Origin: Bradyrhizobium manausense
GTDB lineage: Bacteria > Pseudomonadota > Alphaproteobacteria > Rhizobiales > Xanthobacteraceae
Reading direction: 5' to 3'
DNA: 64,000 bases
Assembly (NCBI RefSeq): GCF_018131105.1
Contig: NZ_JAFCJI010000001.1
Span: 2,232,001 to 2,296,000, forward strand
The notes beneath the pieces are model-generated. The model ran no database searches and was not told where the DNA came from. It was given only the letters and a program-made list of their open reading frames with translations. Within the stretch, counting starts at the first letter, position 1, and each line of letters starts with the position of its first letter. Of the stretch, positions 36,975 through 45,408 are shown in pieces. Position numbers and translations under genes: made by a program.

Positions 36975-38165
36975 ATGGCCTTCCTGAACATCAACGCCAC
37001 GCTCCCCGAAAAGGGCCGTGACCTCAGGCTCGACCTGTTTCGCGGCATCGCCAACTGGGCGATCTTCCTCGATCACATCCCCGACAACGTCGTCAACTGG
37101 ATCACGACGCGCAACTACGGCTTTTCCGACGCGGCCGACCTGTTCGTCTTCATCTCCGGCTACACCGCATCCTTCGTCTATGCGCGGATGATGCTGGAGC
37201 GCGGCTTCATCGTCGGCGCCACGCGCCTGACCAAGCGGGTCTGGCAGCTTTACGTCGCCCACATCATCCTGTTCGTGATCTACATCGCCTCGATCAGCTA
37301 TCTGGCGCTGCGCTTCGGCGATTCCGAGATGATCAACGAATTCAACGTCGCCGGCCTCGTCGACAACGCCACCGAGACGCTGCGCCAGGGCCTGTTCCTG
37401 CGCTTCAAGCCGCTCAATCTCGACGTGTTGCCGCTCTACATCGTGCTGATGGGCCTGTTTCCGCCGGTGCTGTGGTTCATGCTGCGCAAGCCTGACCTGA
37501 CGATGATACTGTCGATCATCCTGTGGCTGACCGCGCGGCACTTCAGCCTGAACCTGAACGCCTATCCGGCCGGCCAGTGGTACTTCAACCCCTATTGCTG
37601 GCAGGTGCTGTTCGTGTTCGGCGCCTGGTGTGCGATGGGCGGCGCGCGCCGCTCGGGCAAGCTGATCAACTCACCGATCACGATATGGCTTTGCTTTGCC
37701 TATCTGGCGTTCGCACTCGTCATGACCATGGCCGGTCGCTTCCCGACCCTCGGCGGCATGTTTCCGGAATGGCTGTTCTCGGCGTTCAACCCGAACGACA
37801 AGACCAATCTGGCGCCCTACCGCTTCCTCCACTTCGTCGTGATCGTGATCCTGGTGATCCGCTTCGTGCCGAAGGAATGGCCGGGCCTGGAGTGGAAGAT
37901 CTTCGATCCGGTGATCGTGTGCGGCCAGCAATCGCTCGCCGTGTTCTGCGTCGGCGTTTTCCTGTCCTTCGTCGGTCACTTCGAGCTGTCGATGAGTTCG
38001 GGCTCGTTGTTCGCCCAGCTTTTCGTCTCCATCGCGGGCATCGCGATCATGACGACGGTTGCCTACTACATCTCCTGGTCGAAGCGGCAGGACAAGCCGC
38101 TGAAGCCTCCGCCGGCGAAGCCCGTAGCTTCCCCGGCCACCAAGGCTGCCGAGAAGGCCGCCTGA
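36975..38165 (+). CDS. opgC: OpgC-family acyltransferase-type membrane protein
   Basis: 396 residues, about ten transmembrane segments. Starts with RDLRLDLFRGIANWAIFLDHIPDNVVNWITTRNYGFSDAADLFVFISGY, the signature of OpgC/acyltransferase_3-like proteins. OpgC succinylates periplasmic glucans in the inner membrane. The C-terminal tail is Pro/Ala/Lys-rich. The frame opens at 36894, but ATG at 36975 immediately precedes the conserved block and is preferred. Confidence 0.85.
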   Translation: MAFLNINATLPEKGRDLRLDLFRGIANWAIFLDHIPDNVVNWITTRNYGFSDAADLFVFISGYTASFVYARMMLERGFIVGATRLTKRVWQLYVAHIILFVIYIASISYLALRFGDSEMINEFNVAGLVDNATETLRQGLFLRFKPLNLDVLPLYIVLMGLFPPVLWFMLRKPDLTMILSIILWLTARHFSLNLNAYPAGQWYFNPYCWQVLFVFGAWCAMGGARRSGKLINSPITIWLCFAYLAFALVMTMAGRFPTLGGMFPEWLFSAFNPNDKTNLAPYRFLHFVVIVILVIRFVPKEWPGLEWKIFDPVIVCGQQSLAVFCVGVFLSFVGHFELSMSSGSLFAQLFVSIAGIAIMTTVAYYISWSKRQDKPLKPPPAKPVASPATKAAEKAA

Positions 38166-38184
38166 GACCCGTGGCGGCGCCAGC

Positions 38185-38379
38185 TCAGGCCGCCGCCCCG
38201 CCGTCGTATTCGGTGAATTTCTTGTAGATCCAGTCGCGCCCGTCGTGACGGCGCCAGACCTTGCCGTAGACGAGCTGCCCGTTGATCGAGCGGCGCGGCA
38301 CAAGGACGGTCCAGAGATGCCAGATCTCGGTCCAGTTCGACCGTTGGGGAAGAGTTTTCGAGGTGAGATCGAAAGCCAT
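38185..38379 (-). CDS. Small hypothetical protein (64 aa)
   Basis: 64 residues from MAFDLTSKTLPQRSNWTEIW, rich in Trp and aromatic residues (HLWTVLVPRRSINGQLVYGKVWRR, RDWIYKKFTEYDGG). A compact soluble protein; I recall similar small proteins in rhizobia but no function. Convergent with opgC, 19 bases apart. The ATG at 38379 has GAGG within 15 bases. Confidence 0.65.
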   Translation of the reverse strand: MAFDLTSKTLPQRSNWTEIWHLWTVLVPRRSINGQLVYGKVWRRHDGRDWIYKKFTEYDGGAAA

Positions 38380-38690
38380 GACGGACAACTCGCGCGAAAC
38401 GAAACGCCGCGACGAATGTGTGATCTCGTGTGAGCCGCTGATGGGCGTCGTCGCGTGCCGGGACCGGTTTGATACCAGTCGTCGAAGCCGCCGCAACGAC
38501 AGCTCGTGCTTAACCTAACCGATCAACCTTACCTGACGACGGATAAGCCGCCTTGACGGTTGAAACGCCCGCCCATCTTTCCTAAGATGCTTGCGCAATT
38601 TGAGAATGCGCACGCCGTTTGCGAAGTGCCTGCCCTTTGATTTCGAACTCAGACCGAATTTTGAAACACTGATTGCGCAGGTTGACGATC

Positions 38691-38879
38691 ATGAATTTGC
38701 ACAGTGCATATTTGCGCCTGGCGATGTTTTCATCGCCGGCTATACCGGTTGGCAAGTCGACCCATGACAAGTCAACCCACGGCAAGCCAACCCACGACGG
38801 GTCTCCGAAAGCCGCAAACGACAACTATCCCGTCTGGCCGCTAATTCCGTTTCCGGCAGGCTGGCACGCCTCGAGCTGA
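38691..38879 (+). CDS. Small hypothetical protein with in-frame 15-base tandem repeat
   Basis: 62 residues from ATG 38691. The C-terminal KAANDNYPVWPLIPFPAGW resembles the ANDN-x-WPLIPFP tail I know from small rhizobial proteins. Three 5-residue units K(S/P)THx lie in the middle. The opposite strand is also open with a Trp/Leu-rich repeat; the conserved-looking tail favours the plus strand. The ribosome site is weak. Confidence 0.5.
   Translation: MNLHSAYLRLAMFSSPAIPVGKSTHDKSTHGKPTHDGSPKAANDNYPVWPLIPFPAGWHASS
38754..38798 (+). repeat. Three 15-base tandem units
   Basis: AAGTCGACCCATGAC, AAGTCAACCCACGGC and AAGCCAACCCACGAC, in frame within the small gene, each encoding K-S/P-T-H-D/G. Confidence 0.85.
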
Positions 38880-39325
38880 ACCCGAAAAGCGCAACGCCGC
38901 TCAAGCGGAATATCATCGCTTGGCGGCGTCCGTTTAGACATTGGGCGCTGAAATCCCCAACACTGATATGTCTATGGCGACGTCGAAAGGTTCGATGGAG
39001 CCCGGGTAATTCTGCGCGAGGAGAGCACATCCCGCCCTGTTCTGCTCTTCAACGCGGGGAATGCATGAAGCAGGCGCTGCAAAGGCTAAAAATGTGCGGC
39101 TGCGATCGCCGTCCCGGCTCCGGGCCTGCAACCAATGATCGCGTTGCGAGTTGCAGGTTCTTCCCACCTGTCCGCTGGGCTCGCGCGCAGTTCGCTGTCG
39201 GCTCCCGCTTGCCGTGAGTGGACATTTCATCCCGTCTCACGTCCGTGTGAGTTGGAGCGCGGCCGGTGAATTTTCGTGAGCCAACAGAGACCTATAAACG
39301 GCAGGCCGATGGCCAGGGGGATACT
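38880..39325. other. Intergenic region with a repeated 20-base motif
   Basis: About 445 bases with no supported gene. At 38941-38960 lies the motif TTGGGCGCTGAAATCCCCAA, whose core recurs twice at 45380-45512. The 5' region of the miniprotein gene at 39326 lies at the end. Confidence 0.5.
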
Positions 39326-39487
39326 GTGAGCCAGGCTGATACGACCGAGAAACTGTCCGAGGCCGGGGCGCCCCGGACATCGTTGTTTGCCATGTGCTGG
39401 CTGGGGGTCGCAGCGATCGCGATGACCGGCTGGATCTGCGCGTTGGGCTGGGCGGCTTGGCGTCTCGTCGATTGGCTACTGTCGTGA
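39326..39487 (+). CDS. Single-span membrane miniprotein (53 aa), paralogue of 22851-23012
   Basis: 53 residues starting at GTG 39326 with AGGGGG five to ten bases upstream. A polar N-terminus (VSQADTTEKLSEAGAPRTS) is followed by one hydrophobic span ending WRLVDWLLS. Gapless alignment with the protein at 22851-23012 fixes both starts. The upstream in-frame ATG at 39266 gives a poorer extension. Function unknown; likely inner membrane with N-terminus inside. Confidence 0.72.
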   Translation: MSQADTTEKLSEAGAPRTSLFAMCWLGVAAIAMTGWICALGWAAWRLVDWLLS

Positions 39488-39617
39488 CGGCCGCGCCGGC
39501 CAGCTGCTCCCGAACAAATGAGTAGTGGCAGTTCACGCCGATCATCGTCGCGGCATGAATCGCGTGCTTGAGATGGGCCACCGCGAGGCCTCGCCCGGAC
39601 TGAATTGAATCAGGTCG

Positions 39618-39878
39618 CTATCGACGGTGCATGCACGCTTGCACGTACTCCTTGATGGCGGGATCCCCGGCGCTCTTGGTGAGCCCCATCGATCGGGCCT
39701 CGCCCTTGCACCTTTCCAGTCTTCCTTCGAACCCCGGATGGTTCGCGGCCGCGCACTGACGGCGAAGGGGACCTTGAGGAATTTGCGCGCAGTTTTGCGC
39801 TTGAGCGCTCGAACTGCCGAGAACCAATGAGACAACAACCAGCTTTCGGAGAGTGCCTGAATGAATGGTCTGCACCAT
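39618..39878 (-). CDS. Small secreted Cys-containing protein (86 aa)
   Basis: Signal peptide (RKLVVVSLVLGSSSAQA) then a mature chain with four Cys: QNCAQ, RRQCAAANHPGFEGRLERCKGEARSMG, VQACMHRR. AGGAG nine bases before ATG 39878. The terminal C...GL...ACM pattern is similar to the secreted proteins at 51611 and 51991. Periplasmic; function unknown. Confidence 0.7.
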   Translation of the reverse strand: MVQTIHSGTLRKLVVVSLVLGSSSAQAQNCAQIPQGPLRRQCAAANHPGFEGRLERCKGEARSMGLTKSAGDPAIKEYVQACMHRR

Positions 39879-40077
39879 GTCATTTCTCCTCGCCCTGACC
39901 CAACGAGCAGATGCTCCAGCAACCACGGAGCGCCCGCAAGCGAATTTCCCCGAGCTGGGGGATCTCTCGAATTGAAGAACAGGCAAATGAGCCGCGAGAT
40001 GTCCGGGGGACTCAAGGCCCACCTCGGATTTCTCGGAGGCTGGACGATTCTTTTCTGCTGCAAGTGCTTGAAAATGC

Positions 40078-40154
40078 TGGTCGGGGCAGCTGGATTCGAA
40101 CCAACGACCTGCAGTACCCAAAACTGCCGCGCTACCAGGCTGCGCTATACCCCG
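40078..40154 (-). tRNA. tRNA-Pro (anticodon TGG)
   Basis: 77 bases on the minus strand with encoded CCA. Acceptor arm CGGGGTA...TGCCCCG; anticodon stem GCAGT/ACTGC encloses TTTGGGT with anticodon TGG; T-loop GGTTCGAATCC. Reads CCA/CCG. Confidence 0.96.
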
Positions 40155-40235
40155 AATGTCCGGCGAGCCCCGTCGATACACGCTTCCAGGGGGGCCAGCA
40201 AGCGTCCGGCCGCCAGTCAGGGCGCGCTCCAGAAC

Positions 40236-40721
40236 CTATTTGCTACCAAACAGGGGGTGACCGACCCGATCGCCGGGGCGGATGCCGTACTTCTGCGCTG
40301 TTCCCGCCACGACCTCCAGGACGGCCCGGGCGGGACCTTTTGACGAAATGATCCTGGTCGAGAGTGGCTCGGTATTTTCCGCGATGCGCAGGATGCGACC
40401 GTCGGCGCGAATGAAGATCATGTCGAGCGAGACATAGGTGTTCTTCATCCACATCGAGACTTCCTGCTCGGGGTTGAAGTCGAACAGCATGCCTTTGCCG
40501 TCCGCCAACTCCTTGCGGTACATCAACCCGGTCTGCTTCTCCTCCTCCGTGGTCGCCATCTCCACGGAGAACACCTGCACGCCGTTCTTGGTGACGATCT
40601 CGAGCGGCTGGAAGCTGGCGGCGCGAACAGGCGCGCCGCCGTTGCCCAGGCCGACAATGACGAGAGCGGCGGCAAGCCAGCCCCGGGCAACGGACCAGGC
40701 GGTCTTTCGATCAAAGCTCAT
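40236..40721 (-). CDS. DUF192 family exported protein
   Basis: 161 residues with an N-terminal signal/anchor (WLAAALVIVGLGNGGAPVRA). The DUF192 domain carries FSVEMATTEEEKQTGLMYRKELADGKGMLFDF, SMWMKNTYVSLDMIFIRADGRI and AVLEVVAGTAQKYGIRPGD. A small periplasmic beta-barrel-like family with no established function. The ATG at 40721 is chosen because it starts the signal peptide. Often a neighbour of cold-shock genes in this lineage, as here. Confidence 0.88.
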   Translation of the reverse strand: MSFDRKTAWSVARGWLAAALVIVGLGNGGAPVRAASFQPLEIVTKNGVQVFSVEMATTEEEKQTGLMYRKELADGKGMLFDFNPEQEVSMWMKNTYVSLDMIFIRADGRILRIAENTEPLSTRIISSKGPARAVLEVVAGTAQKYGIRPGDRVGHPLFGSK

Positions 40722-40880
40722 GGGCGGGAAACTCGCAGGAAACTCGGGATGGCACGGGACCACAAGGATCGGGCCCGACGGCGTGGCACTGCGACATCCT
40801 TACGCGGCCACCGTCCCAAAAGCCAGAAGCGCGCGACCCCGGCCGCGCGCTTCTGCTCACAATCCGGATATTTGAAGCTG

Positions 40881-41516
40881 TTAGTGCGACTGGAGCCCAG
40901 GCGAGCCCGTCTCCGGATGGATCTCGGCTGCCATCATGCCCTTGGAGCCAGGCCCAAAACGGACGAGCACGTACTGGCCTGGCCGCAGCTCGGTCATGCC
41001 AAAGCGACGCAGCGTCTCCATATGCACGAAGATATCGGGAGTGCCCTCCCCACAGGTCAGGAAGCCGAAGCCGCGCAGCCGGTTGAACCATTTGACCTGG
41101 GCCCGCTCAAGCCCGCTGGTCGCGGTGACCGTGACGTGAGTGCGCGGCGGCAGCATCTGCGCGGGATGGATCGCGGTCGATTCGTCCATCGAGACCACGC
41201 GGAAGGCCTGGTAACCCTTGGCCCGCTGGATGCACTCGACGACGATTCGGGCGCCCTCATACGCGGTCTGAAAGCCGTCGCGCCTGAGCACGGTAACGTG
41301 CAGCAGCACGTCAGGCCACCCATTGTCGGGAACGATGAAGCCGTAGCCCTTTGAAGCGTCAAACCATTTGATGACGCCGTGGACCTCGACAAGGTTGCCG
41401 GTCCCCTCACCTAACCCGGTGAAGGGACTGAGCGCCGCGCTATCGCGACCGGCGCCGTGCTCGCCCGTCGCAGGAACTCCCAGCTTCTTGGACTCAAATC
41501 CGTCCGACGACCCCAT
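40881..41516 (-). CDS. Tandem cold-shock-domain protein
   Basis: About 211 residues. The first cold-shock domain (GVIKWFDASKGYGFIVPDNGWPDVLLHVTVL) carries RNP1 KGYGFI and an RNP2-like LLHV. The second (AQVKWFNRLRGFGFLTCGEGTPDIFVHMETL) carries RNP1 GFGFL and IFVHM. Such double-CSD proteins bind single-stranded RNA/DNA. The ~40-residue Gly/Ser-rich N-terminus makes the exact start uncertain: MGSSDGFES at 41516 preferred over 41552. Confidence 0.9.
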   Translation of the reverse strand: MGSSDGFESKKLGVPATGEHGAGRDSAALSPFTGLGEGTGNLVEVHGVIKWFDASKGYGFIVPDNGWPDVLLHVTVLRRDGFQTAYEGARIVVECIQRAKGYQAFRVVSMDESTAIHPAQMLPPRTHVTVTATSGLERAQVKWFNRLRGFGFLTCGEGTPDIFVHMETLRRFGMTELRPGQYVLVRFGPGSKGMMAAEIHPETGSPGLQSH

Positions 41517-41715
41517 AACCCCGGACCCCACACATGCCATGCAACCCGCCACATTGGCGGCGCTCGAATCACGCGTCTTAAGAGAATGTTCTCACTTCGA
41601 CGCGACGCGAATCTTTCGACTCAAAAGATAACACTCCCGGTTGAGAGGGATAGACAAAAAAGAGATTCGCCGGAACCTATGAACAGCTTGCACAGGCGCG
41701 AATCAAACTAACGCC

Positions 41716-42477
41716 TCAATTGGCGACGAAGGGCCCGAGTGCTTCGCCGATGTCGTGGCGGATGACGAGGTCGGCGATGTCGTCCTGCTCGGTTGGCTCG
41801 CGGTTGATGATCACCAGACGTGCACCGGCGTTCTTGGCCATCATCGGAAAACCCGCCGCCGGCCACACCACGAGCGAGGAACCGATCGCGATGAAGAGAT
41901 CGCAGGTCTGAGACAGTTCGGTCGCGCGTTGCATTTCATCCTCGGGCATCGCCTGACCGAATGAGATCGTTGCGGTTTTCACCGGCTCGTCGCAAGCGGT
42001 GCAGTCGGGCGCGGCGCCGTCCTGGTCGAACCGCTGTTTCACCCAGTCGAGCGGATAGGCCAGCCCGCATCCGATGCAGCGCGCGTAAGTCGTGTTGCCG
42101 TGAAGTTCAATCACGCGATCGGCCGCGAAGCCCGAGGCCTGGTGCAGATTGTCGATGTTCTGGGTGATCACCGCGGGAATCTTGCCGGCCCGATGCAGCG
42201 AGGCGAGCGCGCGATGACCGCGTCCGGGTTTGGCTGCGGCGAACACCTCCTCCATCGCAAAACGCCGGCGCCAGGATTCATCGCGCGCTTCCTGGCTTGC
42301 GACGAACTCGTCGAATTGAATCGGCCGGTTGCGAGTCCAAATTCCGCCCGGCGAGCGGAAGTCAGGGATGCCGCATTCGGTCGAGATGCCGGCGCCGGTG
42401 AACGGCACGATGATTTCTGCATCAGCGATCATCTCGCCGAGCCGTTCGACGCCGCTCTGAAGGTCCTTTGCAATCAC
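41716..42477 (-). CDS. Sir2-family NAD-dependent protein deacylase
   Basis: 253 residues. NAD-binding GAGISTECGIPDFRS, TQNIDNLHQASG, catalytic His in ELHGNTTYARC, a four-Cys zinc site (CIGC ... CTAC), then SFGQAMPEDEM and AIGSSLVVWPAAGFP. Removes acyl groups from lysines in the cytoplasm using NAD+. Start is GTG at 42477. The protein lacks the Y-x2-R pair near FRS that typifies bacterial CobB desuccinylases, so a deacetylase role is more likely. Confidence 0.92.
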   Translation of the reverse strand: MIAKDLQSGVERLGEMIADAEIIVPFTGAGISTECGIPDFRSPGGIWTRNRPIQFDEFVASQEARDESWRRRFAMEEVFAAAKPGRGHRALASLHRAGKIPAVITQNIDNLHQASGFAADRVIELHGNTTYARCIGCGLAYPLDWVKQRFDQDGAAPDCTACDEPVKTATISFGQAMPEDEMQRATELSQTCDLFIAIGSSLVVWPAAGFPMMAKNAGARLVIINREPTEQDDIADLVIRHDIGEALGPFVAN

Positions 42478-42742
42478 GCGCCGCCCCCCGATTCAAATTC
42501 GTGCTGTGCATCATGCGCAAGCGACAAGATTGTTGACGCTCTTATCCGCCGCCGCGCAAGTCGCGCTCTGTCGGTGGGCGGCAATTTTTTCCGACCTTCG
42601 CTTATCACAATCCTGCAATGCCTCCTCCCCATTGACGCCCCAATCCAAAGCGCCAATGCATGTGTTGACGCGACTCAGTGATTGCGGCGGCAGTACTTGA
42701 GTTCAGAAGTGCACACATACTCCGGTGTAGTGGGGATTTGAC

Positions 42743-42907
42743 ATGACCGAAGACGAACAACGCAAGATCCGCGAACGCGAAGAGATCGCCGCCCGCGTCG
42801 CCGCATTCCGTGCCACGCAGGAAAAATTCAAGCGCGAACGCGAAGAGTATTTCGTGTCGACACTCGATAACGCCCGCAAGGCGGAGCGGCCCTCGCTCTG
42901 GCCGTGA
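42743..42907 (+). CDS. Small charged helical protein (54 aa)
   Basis: 54 residues, MTEDEQRKIREREEIAARVA to PSLWP: a highly charged alpha-helical peptide of a type frequent in Bradyrhizobium. It is followed by a strong terminator at 42935. The GGGGATTTGAC upstream is a modest ribosome site. Confidence 0.7.
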   Translation: MTEDEQRKIREREEIAARVAAFRATQEKFKREREEYFVSTLDNARKAERPSLWP

Positions 42908-42934
42908 CAGATCGCGCGGGACTGCGCGCGTACG

Positions 42935-42966
42935 AAAAAAGCCCGGAGCATCGCTCCGGGCTTTTC
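42935..42966. terminator. Bidirectional intrinsic terminator
   Basis: Perfect nine-base stem GCCCGGAGC/GCTCCGGGC with three-base loop, A6 before and T4 after. It sits between the convergent small genes at 42743 and 42980 and serves both. Confidence 0.9.
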
Positions 42967-42979
42967 GATTCATCCGCCG

Positions 42980-43264
42980 TTACCAATGACGGTAATAGCG
43001 ATGGTGTCGATAGTAGGGTCGGCCGTAATAGGCGTACGGGCCGGGGCCGTAATATGCGGGGCCGCCATAATAGGCGTAACCTGGGCCGTAATAGCCATAG
43101 CCGTACGGATGGGACGCCGCGACGGCGCCCGCGGTGAGCGCACCAGCGGCCAGACCGAACGCGAGGCCTGGGCCGATGCCGCGTGCCTCCGCAGGGGCCG
43201 GTGTCGCGACCGCGGCCACGCCGACGGCAGCGACGGTCGCCAGAACTGCGAGTGTCTTCTTCAT
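42980..43264 (-). CDS. Small secreted Gly/Tyr-rich protein (94 aa)
   Basis: Signal peptide MKKTLAVLATVAAVGVAAVA ending at ATPAPAEA, then a Gly/Ala helix-like stretch (GPGLAFGLAAGALTAGAVAA). The tail is of Y-G-x-Y and P-Y-Y repeats ending in RHHRYYRHW. GAAGGAGGAAATC before the ATG is a strong ribosome site. Common rhizobial exported protein type of unknown role. Confidence 0.8.
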   Translation of the reverse strand: MKKTLAVLATVAAVGVAAVATPAPAEARGIGPGLAFGLAAGALTAGAVAASHPYGYGYYGPGYAYYGGPAYYGPGPYAYYGRPYYRHHRYYRHW

Positions 43265-43440
43265 GATTTCCTCCTTCGCATCTCGCAGGGACAACGCGGA
43301 CCTGGCGTGATGGTTCGCGTCTCTTGGAACCGCGCGGTGCGGAAAAAAATCTCGCCGCCAACGGAACAATCTCTGCAAACGCGGATTGGAGTTGCAAGTG
43401 CAGGAGCCTCCGCCATCCGGGTCGAGGCGCCAGCGCGAAG
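43265..43440. other. Leader or intergenic segment before a plus-strand terminator
   Basis: No gene supported. The plus-strand terminator at 43441 shows that a transcript from this segment probably ends there, so a short RNA or attenuated leader of the gene at 43547 is possible. Confidence 0.35.
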
Positions 43441-43476
43441 ACCCCGTCAGCATCTCCGCGGTGCTGGCGGGGTTTT
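43441..43476 (+). terminator. Intrinsic terminator or attenuator upstream of 43547
   Basis: Twelve-pair stem ACCCCGTCAGCA/TGCTGGCGGGGT (one T-G) around a nine-base loop, followed by TTTC. It lies about 70 bases before a small gene on the same strand. Confidence 0.75.
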
Positions 43477-43546
43477 CAGTTTCGAACGACATAAATGGCA
43501 GCAACCATAAAGCGCTGCCAACGGGGCGGAGATCGAGGAGGAGAGA

Positions 43547-43777
43547 TTGCCGATATCCGCTTTGCTGGCCCGCATCCGCAGACTTGTTCCCAGATCCAAC
43601 CCGCGACACTACGACGAAATCGTCCGCAATTTCGGTGTGGGCGCGCTACGTCCGCCGCCGACACCGATGAGCGACAGTGAACTTGCCCGCGCCATTGCCG
43701 AGTTCCTGAAGGACTCGCCGAATCCGGAATCGGTTGCAGCGCTGGGCCGGCGGCTCGATCCGACCTCGCCGCTCTGA
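43547..43777 (+). CDS. Small hypothetical protein (76 aa) with TTG start
   Basis: 76 residues from TTG 43547, which lies right after GAGGAGGAGAGA, a very strong ribosome site. An amphipathic basic N-terminus (LLARIRRLVPRSNPRHYDEIV) is followed by a helical C-terminal part (SDSELARAIAEFLKDSPNPESVAALGRRL). No family recognised. Confidence 0.65.
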   Translation: MPISALLARIRRLVPRSNPRHYDEIVRNFGVGALRPPPTPMSDSELARAIAEFLKDSPNPESVAALGRRLDPTSPL

Positions 43778-43853
43778 GCGTTTCGTTTGCCGGCCCGGAA
43801 CCTATTGCCGCGCACACACGTTGAGGTAGTCTTCCTTCAAGAGGAGGCCCGCC

Positions 43854-43979
43854 ATGCCCGCCTGGCTCGAAGTTTTGCTCAATTTGTCCGGCTATGCCGG
43901 CTTCGTCGCGCTGGCGACCAGCGGCGTCGCATGCCCGCGGGAATCCGCCGATGACGAGGTCTACGGCGGCAAGCGCTAG
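43854..43979 (+). CDS. Membrane miniprotein (41 aa)
   Basis: MPAWLEVLLNLSGYAGFVAL then ATSGVACPRESADDEVYGGKR: one hydrophobic segment and an acidic tail. GAGGAGG stands six to eight bases before the ATG, which strongly supports translation. Its stop overlaps the end of the convergent gene at 43976. Confidence 0.6.
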   Translation: MPAWLEVLLNLSGYAGFVALATSGVACPRESADDEVYGGKR

Positions 43980-44173
43980 TTGGCGTGCAGCGGCTGGCCC
44001 GCGGTGCGCACCAGACGATCGGCCTTGACCGCGACGCGCGTGTCCTCGAATTGCGGCCGCAGCGAAAAGCTGATCACCACAAAAGCGAGACAGAACAGCG
44101 TGCCGACGACGGCGACGCGGCGATAGGTCTGGCGGTCGCCCTGATAAAATGACGGCTCTAAAAAAGGTGTCAT
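43976..44173 (-). CDS. Small membrane protein (65 aa)
   Basis: 65 residues from MTPFLEPSFYQGDRQTYRRV, a hydrophobic helix (VAVVGTLFCLAFVVISFSL) and a polar C-terminus (VKADRLVRTAGQPLHAN). No family recognised. Overlaps the convergent miniprotein by four bases. Confidence 0.6.
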   Translation of the reverse strand: MTPFLEPSFYQGDRQTYRRVAVVGTLFCLAFVVISFSLRPQFEDTRVAVKADRLVRTAGQPLHAN

Positions 44174-44333
44174 GAATGGGTACTTGGCAATGAGCGGTAT
44201 TCTTGTTGTCGTTGCCAGACACCTATCCCAACGCACGCCAAGTGCAACGCGATTGGGCTTTTAACCTAACCGAATAGGGTTATCGCGATCCGCGCAAGTT
44301 TTCGTTAGGAGGTTGCGCGGGCGCCGCCGCGCT

Positions 44334-44684
44334 TCAGATTTCGGCGAGCCACTTCAGCGACGCGCGAAAGCCGAGACTGCGATGGCCTGCAACCAGCACG
44401 GTCCCGTACACCTCGGCCCCCTCCTCGCTGAACGTGCCGGAGAAGCCGCTTGTCGCCTCGGCGCCGGCGAACAATGGTCTCACAAGGGGATCGGCGAACG
44501 GCGTATGCTGGTTGGTGGCAAGCTCGCCCTTCCAGGTGCCGTTGTCTGCCGTGTAGGAGCCGTGCGACCAGAAGTAAGGTCCGCCACCGAGCAGCACGCC
44601 ATCGCGCAGGATCAGCACGCCGCTGTCGCGGCCCTTCACGCCGTCGAGCATGTGGATGTGAACCGAGTAGAGCCCGTTCTTCAT
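44334..44684 (-). CDS. GrlR-family regulatory protein
   Basis: 116 residues with the GrlR fold pattern: MKNGLYSVHIHMLDGVKGRD, GVLILRDGVLLGGGPYFWSHGSY, and TFSEEGAEVYGTVLVAG, an eight-stranded lipocalin-like barrel. GrlR was described as a negative regulator of type III secretion in enteropathogens. No T3SS genes are in view, so its role here is open. Confidence 0.75.
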   Translation of the reverse strand: MKNGLYSVHIHMLDGVKGRDSGVLILRDGVLLGGGPYFWSHGSYTADNGTWKGELATNQHTPFADPLVRPLFAGAEATSGFSGTFSEEGAEVYGTVLVAGHRSLGFRASLKWLAEI

Positions 44685-45120
44685 GGGATGCGCCTGCCGT
44701 CCTCCAGGACGATAGCGCGGGCTATGGGAAGCGTCGAGACGGTAACCAGCTTTGTTCCGGCTTCACCGCCATTTTCGTTCCTGGGGAACGAATCGGAATC
44801 GACGAAATCAATGCGAGGCGTCTCTTAAAAATTCGTTTGCACGCAAACAAGCGGCAAAACGCCGCGAGCGAACGATCGTACCGTGTCGTCGGACAGAGTT
44901 CGAGGCGGCCGCAGCGATATCATGATGATGCGCAGCATCGCGCCGACTCGTTTTGATACAAGCCGCGAGCATGACCGCGAGTGCGCGCGACCTGTTCTGC
45001 AAACGACTCCATTTCGTTCCCGAAGAACGAATCGGGCCGGCAAAAACCAGTGGGACGCAATTCCTAACGGTCGATGAAGCGACGTGCCGTCGCGTCTCCG
45101 CGGCTTCGGGCCGAAAACGC
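44685..45120. other. Intergenic region with two related palindromes
   Basis: About 435 bases without a supported gene. Palindromes built on TTCGTTC...GAACGAATCGG occur at ~44771-44795 and ~45011-45035. Open frames on either strand here look random. Confidence 0.5.
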
Positions 45121-45258
45121 TCAGGCCGCGCGCTTGGCGCTGTTCTTCTCCGAAAAGCATTCCAGGATCTGGATGCGGAGTTCCTCCGCGGCCGGACCCT
45201 CGACCTTCCTGAGCTGGTTCCAGAGCCGGATCACTTCGCGCTGTTTCTCGACGGTCAT
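45121..45258 (-). CDS. Small helical protein (45 aa)
   Basis: 45 residues, MTVEKQREVIRLWNQLRKVE through LRIQILECFSEKNSAKRAA. An amphipathic helical peptide with GGGAG eight to ten bases before the ATG. It is a type seen often in Bradyrhizobium, without known function. Confidence 0.7.
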   Translation of the reverse strand: MTVEKQREVIRLWNQLRKVEGPAAEELRIQILECFSEKNSAKRAA

Positions 45259-45408
45259 GAGTCATCTCCCAGACTGATGACTCAATAGAACAAACTGAGA
45301 ACAAAAAGTCCAGCCCGCCTCCCTGATTTCCTGTGGGCGTCGCGTTGAACCTTTTCGGCGCGCCGAGGACCAATGAAGGCTGGGGATTTCAGCGCCCAGG
45401 CAATATGG

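Noticed and set aside
38155..38195. Possible terminator between opgC and 38185
   Set aside because: Pairing is only about seven bases and is explained by similar Ala/Gly-rich gene ends.
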